A DNA stretch of 64,000 nt from Thiothrix sp. UBA5583 (GTDB lineage: Bacteria > Pseudomonadota > Gammaproteobacteria > Thiotrichales > Thiotrichaceae). This document shows, piece after piece, positions 56,489-64,000 of this stretch. Within the stretch, counting starts at the first letter, position 1; each line of letters opens with the position of its first letter. Below the pieces are notes generated by a model, which was given only the letters and a program-made list of their open reading frames with translations, had not been told where the DNA came from and did no database searches. Both the position numbers and the translations under genes were made by a program. The stretch spans positions 62,001 to 126,000 of the forward strand of contig DILV01000031.1 in NCBI GenBank assembly GCA_002425225.1. The letters are read 5' to 3'.

Positions 56489-57796
56489 TTACTTCGTCTC
56501 CAGCTTCATGGTGGTTTTGAGGGTATCCACTACTGCCGGTTCATCCCATTCCAGCCCACCGAAATAAGCAAGCCGGATATAGCCTTCCCGGTCAAGCACA
56601 AAGGTGGTGGGGAACGCCCGCAGATCCCACGGCTTGACTGTGTTGCCTGCCGGGTCGAGCATCACCGGGTAGTCCGCCGGGTAGTTTTCCAGAAAGGCAA
56701 TAACATCTTCTTCAGGCTGACCGACATCCACGCTGAGTACTACAAACTCATCCTTGGCAAACTTTGCTTGCAAGCGCCCTAGCGAGGGGATTTCCTTGAT
56801 GCAGGGCGGGCACCAGGTTGACCAGAAATTGAGGAGCACGACTTTGCCCCGATAGTCTTGCAAGTCGTGGGTTTTGCCGTCGATGTCGGTGAGCTTCAGG
56901 GCTGGAGCCTGCTTGTCACCGGGGAAGGGCTGCAAACCTTCCTTCATGTCGCTGACAGTCAGACCTTTACTGTCGTCGGTAGCGGTTGATGCCGCAGCGG
57001 TTGGCTGTGTTGCTGCCGGGGCTTCCAGTTTGACGCTTGTCAGCATCTCAACCGCCTGTTTTGCCAGTGTGGGGAATTGCTTTGCCTGTTTGATTTCGGC
57101 TTCCTCACGATCTTCGCGGGTCAGGTAGCCATCACTGGCGTCTTTGACCAGTTTGCTGTAAACGATGCTGCCACCGCTGAGCAGTTTGTCGCTCAGTTCG
57201 GTGAGGTAGAAACGCTTGCCGGAATTTTCCGGCTGGATGATGAACAGTGCCGCACGGGTTTGTTCCACCACCGGCAACCAGCTTTCCGGCTGCCCCGGCT
57301 CAGGGGTGTTAGCAGATAGATTGGGGTGAAGCAGGATCATGCCGCCGAAACGGGTTTCATCCGGGTGAGTTTTCTGCCATTGCTGCAAAGCCAGCAGCGC
57401 AAGGGCGGCACTGCGCTCGCTGCTGAGTACATACAGCTTGCCTTGCGGGTCATCCGGCAGGCTGGACTGGATCAGGTCGGCAATCGCCTGGGGGGGGACA
57501 CCGCTCATGGCGGTACGCCCCGGCGTGAGGAAATAGGCGCTGTGCAGGTCGGGCATCCACACCTCTAGCCCTTGTGTTGCCATGCTGCGGGCGAGGGGGT
57601 AGGTTTCGGTGGTTTCCAGCCCGTATTCTGACGGCAGCCACAGGATACGCTGGGGATTGTTGCCGAAACGGGCGATGGGAATTTCCGTACCGCTGGCGAG
57701 TTTCAGGTTGGTATTGCTGTCAGGGGTCGCACTGGCGTACAGCGGACAAACAAGAGTGATCAGCAAAAAGAACAGTAATTTGCGCAATGATTTCAT
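56489..57796 (-). CDS. Fusion of DUF3530-like alpha/beta hydrolase and TlpA-type thioredoxin
   Basis: A 435-residue exported protein. A signal peptide (KSLRKLLFFLLITLVCPL) leads into a DUF3530-like hydrolase-fold region (about residues 30-240; RILWLPSEYGLE, LEVWMPDLHSAYF, LYVLSSERSAALALLAL). An Ala/Thr linker follows (about 255-280), then a TlpA/ResA-type thioredoxin domain with WCPPC (STWCPPCIKEIPSL). The elbow reads SSERSA, so the hydrolase nucleophile is doubtful. The redox domain probably reduces or oxidises periplasmic disulfides, as in cytochrome c maturation. The upstream 192 bases are shared with the divergent TIR gene. Confidence 0.8.
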   Translation of the reverse strand: MKSLRKLLFFLLITLVCPLYASATPDSNTNLKLASGTEIPIARFGNNPQRILWLPSEYGLETTETYPLARSMATQGLEVWMPDLHSAYFLTPGRTAMSGVPPQAIADLIQSSLPDDPQGKLYVLSSERSAALALLALQQWQKTHPDETRFGGMILLHPNLSANTPEPGQPESWLPVVEQTRAALFIIQPENSGKRFYLTELSDKLLSGGSIVYSKLVKDASDGYLTREDREEAEIKQAKQFPTLAKQAVEMLTSVKLEAPAATQPTAAASTATDDSKGLTVSDMKEGLQPFPGDKQAPALKLTDIDGKTHDLQDYRGKVVLLNFWSTWCPPCIKEIPSLGRLQAKFAKDEFVVLSVDVGQPEEDVIAFLENYPADYPVMLDPAGNTVKPWDLRAFPTTFVLDREGYIRLAYFGGLEWDEPAVVDTLKTTMKLETK

Positions 57797-59224
57797 CCCG
57801 GCTCCATTTGGATTTTTTTATAGGGCGCTATTGTGGTGTGTTCGCGGGATTTCGGCAACCTGTCGCGATGAATGTTGTGGTTTGCAGGGCTGCACCCGGT
57901 ATAAAGCGCCTGTATGGTGGGTTTCGCTGATACCTGAATTCTGCTATTAATTCGTCAGGAATTTTGCACAAGGGTGTCGCCGGGAATCATGTCGCAACCA
58001 CCACGAGTTTTTATCAGCTACCCACGCGATGGCGCGAATGGCCAGGCATTGGCGCGAGAGCTGTACCAGCGTCTGGCAGCAGAAAATATTGCTGCGTTTC
58101 TGGATGAGGAAAATATCCTGTTCGGCGACCGCTGGATTCAGATGTTATCTGAGGGCGTGAAATCCTGCCGGGTCATGTTGTCGGTGGTGTCGCCTGCTGC
58201 CCATGACCGCCCGTGGGTGGAAAAGGAATATATCGCTGCGAGTGAGCAGAAAGCCCTGATTATCCCGGTATTGGCGGATGAAGGTAGTTTGCCAATCCAG
58301 ATCAAGGATTTGCAGGCGGCAAAACTCTATGGCGACTGCAAGGAAAGCCAGTGGCAACGCCTGCTTGCCCGTATCCGCCAGCAGTTGCCCGACAGTACCA
58401 GCACCCTGCGCAAGGTTGAAACTGCCTATTTGGAAAACCTGCTGCGTGACAACGAAGAACGCGCCCTGCGTTTTGCGGGCAAAGTCTACGCGCCGTTGGC
58501 AGGGCAATTCCGCAAGGAACACAAGCGGGTAGCGGTTGCTTGCATGTCGCCACGTTTACGCCACCGCAAGCGTACCGAATATGCGGAACCGCTGGAAGTT
58601 GTGAGTGAGTGTGTGGAACACGATGATGTCATCGCTGCTTTTGCTGAGCATAAACGGCTGGTAGTTCTGGGTGAACCGGGTGCGGGCAAAACCTTTTCCT
58701 TGTGGCGCATAGCTGCTGATTCTGCGCAAAAGGCACTGGAACAGTCGGGGCAACTCTTGCCAGTAGTGATCCCGCTCAACCGTTGGGATAACCCCAGCCT
58801 CACCTTGCATGATTTCGTGCTGGAACAGTTGGATGGTTTGGCAAGCCACTTTGCCGATTTGTACCACAGTAAACGCTTGCTGCCGCTCTTCGATGCCCTG
58901 AACGAAATCCCCTTTGACCAGCGTGAGGAAAAACTGCCGCAAGTCCGCGCGTGGCTGGAGCGTTACCCGACTGCATCCGTGTTGCTGACCTGCCGTTTGC
59001 GGGATTATCGCGGGCCGCTGGATCAGGAACTCGACCGCCTGACGATTGAGCCGCTTGACCCGCCGCGTATCCACGATTTCCTGCACAACTATTTTGCCGA
59101 AGACGAAGCTGCGCACGGGATGGCAGAAAGCCTGTTCTGGCAATTGGCAGGCGGGGAAGCAATGCGTGCAACGTGGGAAGACTGGAAAAAACGTGGGCAT
59201 GAGAACCACTGAGAAGAATTCTGG

Positions 59225-59249
59225 ACGCTGGCAGAAATCCCGCCAGCGT
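59225..59249 (+). other. Hairpin 12 bases after the in-frame TGA
   Basis: ACGCTGGC pairs perfectly with GCCAGCGT (8 bp, 9-base loop AGAAATCCC), starting 12 bases after the TGA at 59210. Position recalls read-through or SECIS elements, but the loop lacks the GU hallmark of the bacterial SECIS. Chance within coding sequence is possible. Confidence 0.35.
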
Positions 59250-60661
59250 GGAAAACAGGCGACAACAAATATTGGTGGGGAGATGAGAACAGGCAAAAAC
59301 ACCTGAACGACTCCCGTAGTTTAATGAAACTGGCAGCCAACCCTTATCTGCTGACCCAGATGGTGGTGATTTACAGCGAACAGCAACAATTGCCAGAGAG
59401 CCGCATTGCGTTGTTCTCCGAGTTTGTCGAAGACCTGATTTATCGGGAAAAACAAGCCAAACCGGAAAACCATTACCCCAAAGCGCATGAGGAACAGCTC
59501 AAAGCGGAACTCAAACAACTGGCATGGCAACTGCAAAGCCGTACCAAGTCTGCTCAGGAAGTGCGCACGGTGTTATCCCGTTCTGAGGCAGTTGCCACCA
59601 TGCCATTGCCCCGGTTGGAGTTCGCCGCTGCTGCCAGCTTGTTGGAGTTGACCCGTGACAGCGTGCGTTTTTCACACCAGTTGCTACAAGAATTTTTTAC
59701 TGCGCAAAGTTTTGAAGAACGGCGGGCAAATGGTTTACAAGCCCGAACCCTCTGGCCTGCTGAACAATGGTGGGTTGCCAACGGTTGGGAGGAAGCAGCC
59801 AAACTTGCGGCTGAATACGAAGCCGACCCCAAACCCTTTTTGCAATGGCTGGCGGCTGGCAACCCTAAATTGGCAGCGGAAATTGCCCGTGAACAAGGGG
59901 TGCTGGATGACATTTTGTTTGCCGAATTTCGCACCCAATGGCAAGACGCCATCACTAGTATTGTGGACTATCCCAACCCTCACGAGCGCCATGCCCTCAG
60001 TACTGTGCTGGCATGGCTAGACTGGGATAATCGCCCACATATCGGTCTGGATGCCAAGGGCTTGCCTGACATCGACTGGGTAGAAATCCCTGCGGGTGAG
60101 TTCACCTATCAGTATGGCGAACGTTTGTCTCTGCCAAGCTACAAAATGAGCCGCTATCCAGTCACCAATGCCCAGTTTTATGCTTTTGTGATAGCTGAAG
60201 ATGGTTACGGCAATGATTGTTGGTGGCAAGACCTGCAAAAGCCGGAAATACCCCATAAGCCATATTGGAAAGAAAATAACCGTCCTGTGGAGCAAGTGAA
60301 TTGGTACGAGGCAATGGCTTTCTGCCGCTGGTTGTCTAAAAAGCTGGACTTGGATATTCGTCTGCCTACCGAAGAGCAATGGGAAAAAGCCGCACGAGGA
60401 ACGGATGGTCGGGTATATCCGTGGGCTAAATACTACAAAATAGGTTATGTTAATATCGACGAAACAGCTCGTTATGGTGGTCCAAAAGTTGGTGGGCTTT
60501 TTCTGGAAGAAACTTCTGCCGTTGGTATTTACCCTCAAGGTCAATCGCCCTACGGTCTGATGGATATGTCCGGGAACGTTTGGGAATGGTGTCTCAATAA
60601 GTATGATGAACCCCAGATAACTACTGCCGATGTTTCAGGCGGTGGTCGTGTGGCTCGGGGA

Positions 60662-60764
60662 GGTTCATGGTACGTCAATGCTGAGTATTGCTGCGCCTCT
60701 TTTCGCAGCCCCGGTCATCCGCGCTATCGCAACAACGATCAAGGTTTTCGGCTTGTGTGTTGTT
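60662..60764 (+). other. Candidate variable region of a diversity-generating retroelement target
   Basis: The end of the FGE domain after RVARGGSW reads YVNAEYCCASFRSPGHPRYR and NNDQGFRLVC. The residues that vary in this fold are almost all NNY codons (TAC, GTC, AAT, TAT, TGC, TGC, TTT, AGC, CCC, GGT, CAT, TAT, AAC, AAC, GAT). This is what adenine-specific mutagenesis of AAY template codons gives. No reverse transcriptase or template copy is seen in the window. Confidence 0.4.
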
Positions 60765-60805
60765 TGCGCTCCCATTCTTCTCACTGATCACTGAGCTACT
60801 GGGCA

Positions 60806-61111
60806 CTATCCCCGCACGTACCCACAGTTCCAGCAACTGGCAAATTGCCCTTCCAGTTGTTCATGGCACTGTGGGCATTCCCACGGTGGGGCATTAGCCT
60901 GCGTTTCCAGCGTCAGGCGGATAACCGCAAGAGCGCAGGCTTCGTCTTTGTGATGTACCCAGATTTCCGGCCAGGTTTCGTTGATGGGCAATTCGCCCGT
61001 ACCGCCGCTGAGAAAGTAGTTTTTCAGCACGCAGTGAATTCCGGCGTTTTCCAGAACATCCCTGATAAAGCCTGCCATCATCGGTGTGGCGGAAGTGTAG
61101 ACTCGTTTCAT
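60806..61111 (-). CDS. DUF2007 protein with C-terminal zinc ribbon
   Basis: A 101-residue protein. The N-terminal part (KRVYTSATPMMAGFIRDVLENAGIHCVLKN) is the DUF2007 (putative signal-transducing, PII-like fold) domain. A C-terminal zinc ribbon follows (WECPQCHEQLEGQFASCWNCGYVRG, two CxxC pairs). Such small proteins are common and uncharacterised. The ATG at 61111 starts the conserved part; ATGs at 61114 and 61123 are alternatives. It is convergent with the TIR-NACHT-FGE gene. Confidence 0.82.
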   Translation of the reverse strand: MKRVYTSATPMMAGFIRDVLENAGIHCVLKNYFLSGGTGELPINETWPEIWVHHKDEACALAVIRLTLETQANAPPWECPQCHEQLEGQFASCWNCGYVRG

Positions 61112-61242
61112 CATGCTGATCATTCTAGCGATTTTATGGGCAACTACCGTAAACCCGGACTAGCAGTGGGTTTAAACGTGTTTGTGTATCCACAGTTTTC
61201 CGTCAGGGCTTTTTTCGTTTAATATGCGCTGATTAACCCGAC

Positions 61243-61701
61243 ATGAAGAACAAATCCATGCTGAAAAGAAGTTTCCTGCTCTTGTCTGCCGCCTTGCTGC
61301 TACCAGCGTGCAGCAGTGTTCCCGGCGTTATTGAGCAACCCACCATTTCCATCCAGAACATCGGCTTGCGTGACATCTCCCTGACACAAGGTACGGCGGT
61401 CATCACGCTCAATGTCAATAACCCCAATGCTTTTCCTTTGCCGATCAAGGGGATTGAGTACGGCTTGCGTCTGAATGGTCATCCGGTTGCCAGCGGTGAT
61501 CAGGTGCAGGAGCAAAGTATTGGCGCACGTCAGGAAGTGCCGGTCAACATTCCGGTCAGGCTGGATTTTGTGGAACTGGCACGGCTGGCGCCGGTGGCAT
61601 GGCGTGAACGCCGTTTGCAGTATGACCTGACAGGTGCAGTCAAACTGCCGTTGATTAAAGTGCCATTCCAACGTCAGGGCGGGGTAGGGGTGCAGCAATG
61701 A
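61243..61701 (+). CDS. LEA2/WHy-domain lipoprotein
   Basis: A 152-residue lipoprotein (lipobox LLPAC, Cys about residue 23) with a WHy/LEA type 2 beta-sandwich domain: [43 protein letters not shown], given here only as its landmarks [19 protein letters not shown] and YGLRLNG. The domain is linked to desiccation and stress proteins in plants and is found in many gammaproteobacterial lipoproteins of unknown role. Start may be the ATG at 61258. A 7-bp hairpin (61150-61174) lies upstream. The stop overlaps dcd by 4 bases (ATGA). Confidence 0.85.
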   Translation: MKNKSMLKRSFLLLSAALLLPACSSVPGVIEQPTISIQNIGLRDISLTQGTAVITLNVNNPNAFPLPIKGIEYGLRLNGHPVASGDQVQEQSIGARQEVPVNIPVRLDFVELARLAPVAWRERRLQYDLTGAVKLPLIKVPFQRQGGVGVQQ

Positions 61702-62264
61702 GCATAAAATCCGACCACTGGATTCGGCGCATGGCAGCACAACAGGGCATGATCGAGCCATTCGAGCCGGGGCAGGTACGGGCTGTCAATGGTGAGAAAA
61801 TCGTTTCCTACGGCACATCCAGCTATGGCTATGACGTGCGTTGTGCCAATGAATTCAAGATTTTCACCAATATCAACAGCACCATCGTTGACCCCAAAGC
61901 CTTCGATGAAAAGAGTTTTGTCGATTTTACCGGGGATGTTTGCATTATCCCGCCCAATTCGTTTGCATTGGCGCGAACCGTGGAATACTTCCGCATTCCG
62001 CGCAGCGTGCTGACCGTGTGTCTGGGTAAATCGACCTATGCCCGTTGCGGCATTATTGTGAATGTGACCCCGCTGGAGCCAGAGTGGGAAGGGCATGTCA
62101 CGCTGGAATTTTCCAATACCACTCCGTTGCCTGCTAAAATTTACGCCAACGAAGGTGTGGCGCAAATGCTGTTTTTTGAGTCAGACGAAATTTGCGATAC
62201 CTCCTACAGGGATCGGGGTGGCAAGTATCAGGGGCAAATGGGCGTAACGCTGCCCAAGACCTGA
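61698..62264 (+). CDS. dcd: dCTP deaminase
   Basis: Dcd deaminates dCTP to dUTP, feeding dTMP synthesis. The 188 residues begin [23 protein letters not shown] and contain [66 protein letters not shown] (landmarks EPEWEG and ANEGVAQ) and the C-terminal [13 protein letters not shown]. All family motifs are complete, and the length is normal. It is coupled to the LEA2 lipoprotein gene by a 4-base overlap. Confidence 0.96.
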   Translation: MSIKSDHWIRRMAAQQGMIEPFEPGQVRAVNGEKIVSYGTSSYGYDVRCANEFKIFTNINSTIVDPKAFDEKSFVDFTGDVCIIPPNSFALARTVEYFRIPRSVLTVCLGKSTYARCGIIVNVTPLEPEWEGHVTLEFSNTTPLPAKIYANEGVAQMLFFESDEICDTSYRDRGGKYQGQMGVTLPKT

Positions 62265-62432
62265 AATGGCCTGATTACCTGCGCAGCCGATAGCCTGAAT
62301 ATGCTGGATATTCCATGCCATCTGTTGCATGATCGTGGCCTGCTGTTAGCCGGATTGGTGCGCAAACGTTACTAAACTGGCACTGCGTGAAATTGCGGCT
62401 GCATGAGCAGTCAATGGATAACAGGTTTTCAA

Positions 62433-64000
62433 TGAAATCATATAATAAACAGTTAAGTTCAGTGTTTTCCAGTTTGTCACTGGCATGTTCCCTGTTCCTG
62501 CTGGCGACACCCGCCAATCTGAATGCGGAGGAAACGCCCCGCATCAACTTGCAGGATGTCGAAATCCGCACACTGATCGACATTGTGGCGCAACATACCG
62601 GCAGGAACTTCATCGTTGATCCCCAGGTTCGCGGCAAGGTGACGTTTGTTTCCGGGCGCGGGCTGGACAAGGATGATCTGTACGAAGCCTTTTTGTCGGT
62701 GTTGCAGGTACACGGTTTCGATGCGGTCGAATCCGGCAACCTGACCAAGGTTGTGCCGACCGGCAAAGCGCGTTCACAAGTTGCCCCACTGGTACAGGAT
62801 GCCAGCGAAAGCGATGTGGATGAAACCGTCACTGAAGTGGTGAAACTGGACTACATCCCGGTAGCAACCGCCATGCAAACCCTGATTCCCCTGAGTGGGC
62901 AAGGTGAAACCCGTATCCAGCCCAACCAGTCGAGCAACTCGGTGGTCATTACCGGGCGGGCGCAAAACGTACAACGTTTGCGGGCAGTGGTTGAAAGTAT
63001 CGACAACCCCAACAACGACGATTTTGAACTGGTAGCACTGGAGTTTGCGGTGGCTTCCCAGGTAGCAGCTACCCTGCAAGGCTTGATGGCAACCGGGGCG
63101 GGTGGTGCAGATGGTGCGCCATTGCCAGCCGGTGGTCGGGTTTCGGCGGATGAGCGTACCAACAGCGTGCTGATTTCCGGGGATAAGCAAACCCGTGAAC
63201 GTATGAAAAAAGCCATTGCCCGTCTGGATGTGCAGCGTGCCACCGAAGGCGATACCCGGGTGATTCCGTTGCGTTATGCCAAGGCGGAAGATGTGGTGGC
63301 TGTGCTGAATGGTGTTTCGCCTGCGCTGCAAAAGCAGTCCGGTGCAGTGCCAGCCGCCGGGGGCGGAGCAGGTGGCGCTGCGGCAGCACCTTCCGTTTCC
63401 TCAGCCAGTTCGGGCGGGGTGACGGTACTGGCGGATAAATCCAGCAATTCCATCATCATCAGTGGCCCGCCCACCTTGCAGAAAAACATGATGAAGGTGA
63501 TTGCCCAGCTTGACCGGCGGCGGGCGCAAGTGCTGGTTGAGGCCATCATTGCCGAGGTTTCCACCGATCTGACCAACAAGCTGAGTGCATCCTTGCTGTC
63601 CAATGGCGCACGGGATGGCAACGGCCCGGTGGGAATCAGCAACTTTGGCGGTTTGTCGACGGTTGCCGGGTTGTATGGTTCCGTCAAGGCGGGGTCGGCT
63701 GCCAGCTTGCCGACCGGCTTGTTGTTGGGTGGCGGCAATGACAGTTTTGGCCTGATTGCCGAAGCCCTCAAAGGCGATGCGGCAACCAACATCCTGTCTA
63801 CGCCTACACTGGTGACAGTTGACAATGAAGAGGCTGAAATCACCGTCGGCCAGGAAGTGCCGTTTATTACCGGCAAGAGCACCAATAGCTCCAGTGATAC
63901 CACCAACCCCTTCACCACCATTGAGCGCAAGGATGTTGGTCTGAAATTCAAGATCACCCCGCAAATCAACCGGGGTGAAACCGTCAACCTGAAAATTGAT
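62433..64000 (+). CDS. gspD: Type II secretion system secretin GspD, N-terminal part (runs off the window)
   Basis: The first 522 codons of an outer-membrane secretin. A signal peptide (VFSSLSLACSLFLLATPA) precedes the N0 domain (PRINLQDVEIRTLIDIVAQH, NFIVDPQVRGKVTF) and N1-N3 repeats (VVKLDYIPVATAMQTLIPL, VIPLRYAKAEDVVAVLNGV with a Gly/Ala-rich loop). The start of the secretin domain follows (VLVEAIIAEVSTDLTNKL, NILSTPTLVTVDNEEAEI, GQEVPFITG). This is GspD rather than PilQ because there are no AMIN domains and the N0-N3 order is that of T2SS. The ATG at 62433 has AGG 7 bases upstream; an in-frame ATG lies at 62415. Confidence 0.93.

Larger units (their letters stand above)
57989..60787 (+). 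pseudogene. TIR-NACHT-FGE protein gene with one in-frame TGA
   Basis: A single frame of 933 codons interrupted only by TGA at 59210-59212. Part 1 (407 residues) has a TIR domain (RVFISYPRDG, then PWVEKEYIAA with the candidate catalytic Glu) and a NACHT-type NTPase (P-loop GEPGAGKTFS at 228-237; Walker B LLPLFDALNEIP; LLTCRLRDY). Part 2 continues the NACHT helices (SRSLMKLAANPYLLTQM), then an FGE-sulfatase/C-lectin-type domain (YPVTNAQFYAFV, PTEEQWEKAARGT, GNVWEWCLNKYD, RVARGGSW). Translation of 36 codons between the TGA and 59321 is still NACHT-like. It may be a dead gene, a read-through gene or a sequence error. GTG at 57974 is an alternative start. Such proteins resemble bacterial NLR-like immune sensors. 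Confidence 0.7.

Noticed and set aside
59210-59249. Selenocysteine insertion at the in-frame TGA
   Set aside because: The downstream hairpin loop lacks the GU feature of bacterial SECIS elements, and no NACHT protein is known to me to need selenocysteine here. Kept only as a test within the finding.

Overview
The window looks like chromosomal DNA of a gammaproteobacterium. The strongest clues are the ndk-rlmN-pilW-rodZ-hisS-yfgM-bamB block, the yceD-rpmF-plsX-fabH block, bioH-bioC, dbpA and a type II secretion secretin. A protein that looks like DsrS of the reverse Dsr sulfur-oxidation pathway, together with large CHAT and TIR-NACHT-FGE proteins, points to a filamentous sulfur oxidiser of the Thiothrix type; this placement is inference. 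I saw no rRNA, tRNA, insertion sequence, prophage or CRISPR array. No stretch longer than about 220 bases lacks a gene. Layout: 0-1.1 kb carries the trpD and trpC start (minus strand). 1.2-2.0 kb has two small envelope genes. 2.0-8.7 kb is one minus-strand block for envelope biogenesis and translation (ndk to bamB). 8.9-18.3 kb is mostly housekeeping: a secreted glycosidase-like protein, dsrS-plsY, bioH-bioC, a Nudix-pepN group and a monothiol glutaredoxin. 18.4-21.2 kb holds small exported proteins, including a tandem pair of DUF4360 paralogs. 21.2-32.4 kb is the most unusual stretch. A membrane-anchored pseudokinase and a putative permuted papain-fold hydrolase lie on the minus strand. They face a transglutaminase-elicitor-like enzyme and a 1781-residue protein with one intact alpha/beta-hydrolase domain, one dead one and a CHAT protease domain. 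32.5-40.8 kb has msrB, an RND efflux pair, htpG behind a sigma32-type promoter, and a DUF302 pair. 40.8-57.8 kb is again core: dbpA, murJ, a DUF945 protein, cnoX, hemB-aroE, a dihaem cytochrome, a Maf phosphatase, yceD-rpmF-plsX-fabH, a CYTH protein, rhlE, a DUF1015 protein and a hydrolase-thioredoxin fusion. 58-60.8 kb is a TIR-NACHT-FGE gene interrupted by one in-frame TGA; its C-terminus resembles the variable region of a diversity-generating retroelement target. The window ends with a DUF2007 protein, a LEA2 lipoprotein, dcd and the start of gspD. Taken together, the 21-32 kb locus and the 58-60.8 kb gene resemble known bacterial immunity and programmed-death proteins (CHAT protease, TIR, NACHT, FGE recognition fold). 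Their function here is inferred from domains only. All product names rest on reading motifs and on remembered family features; no database search was run.
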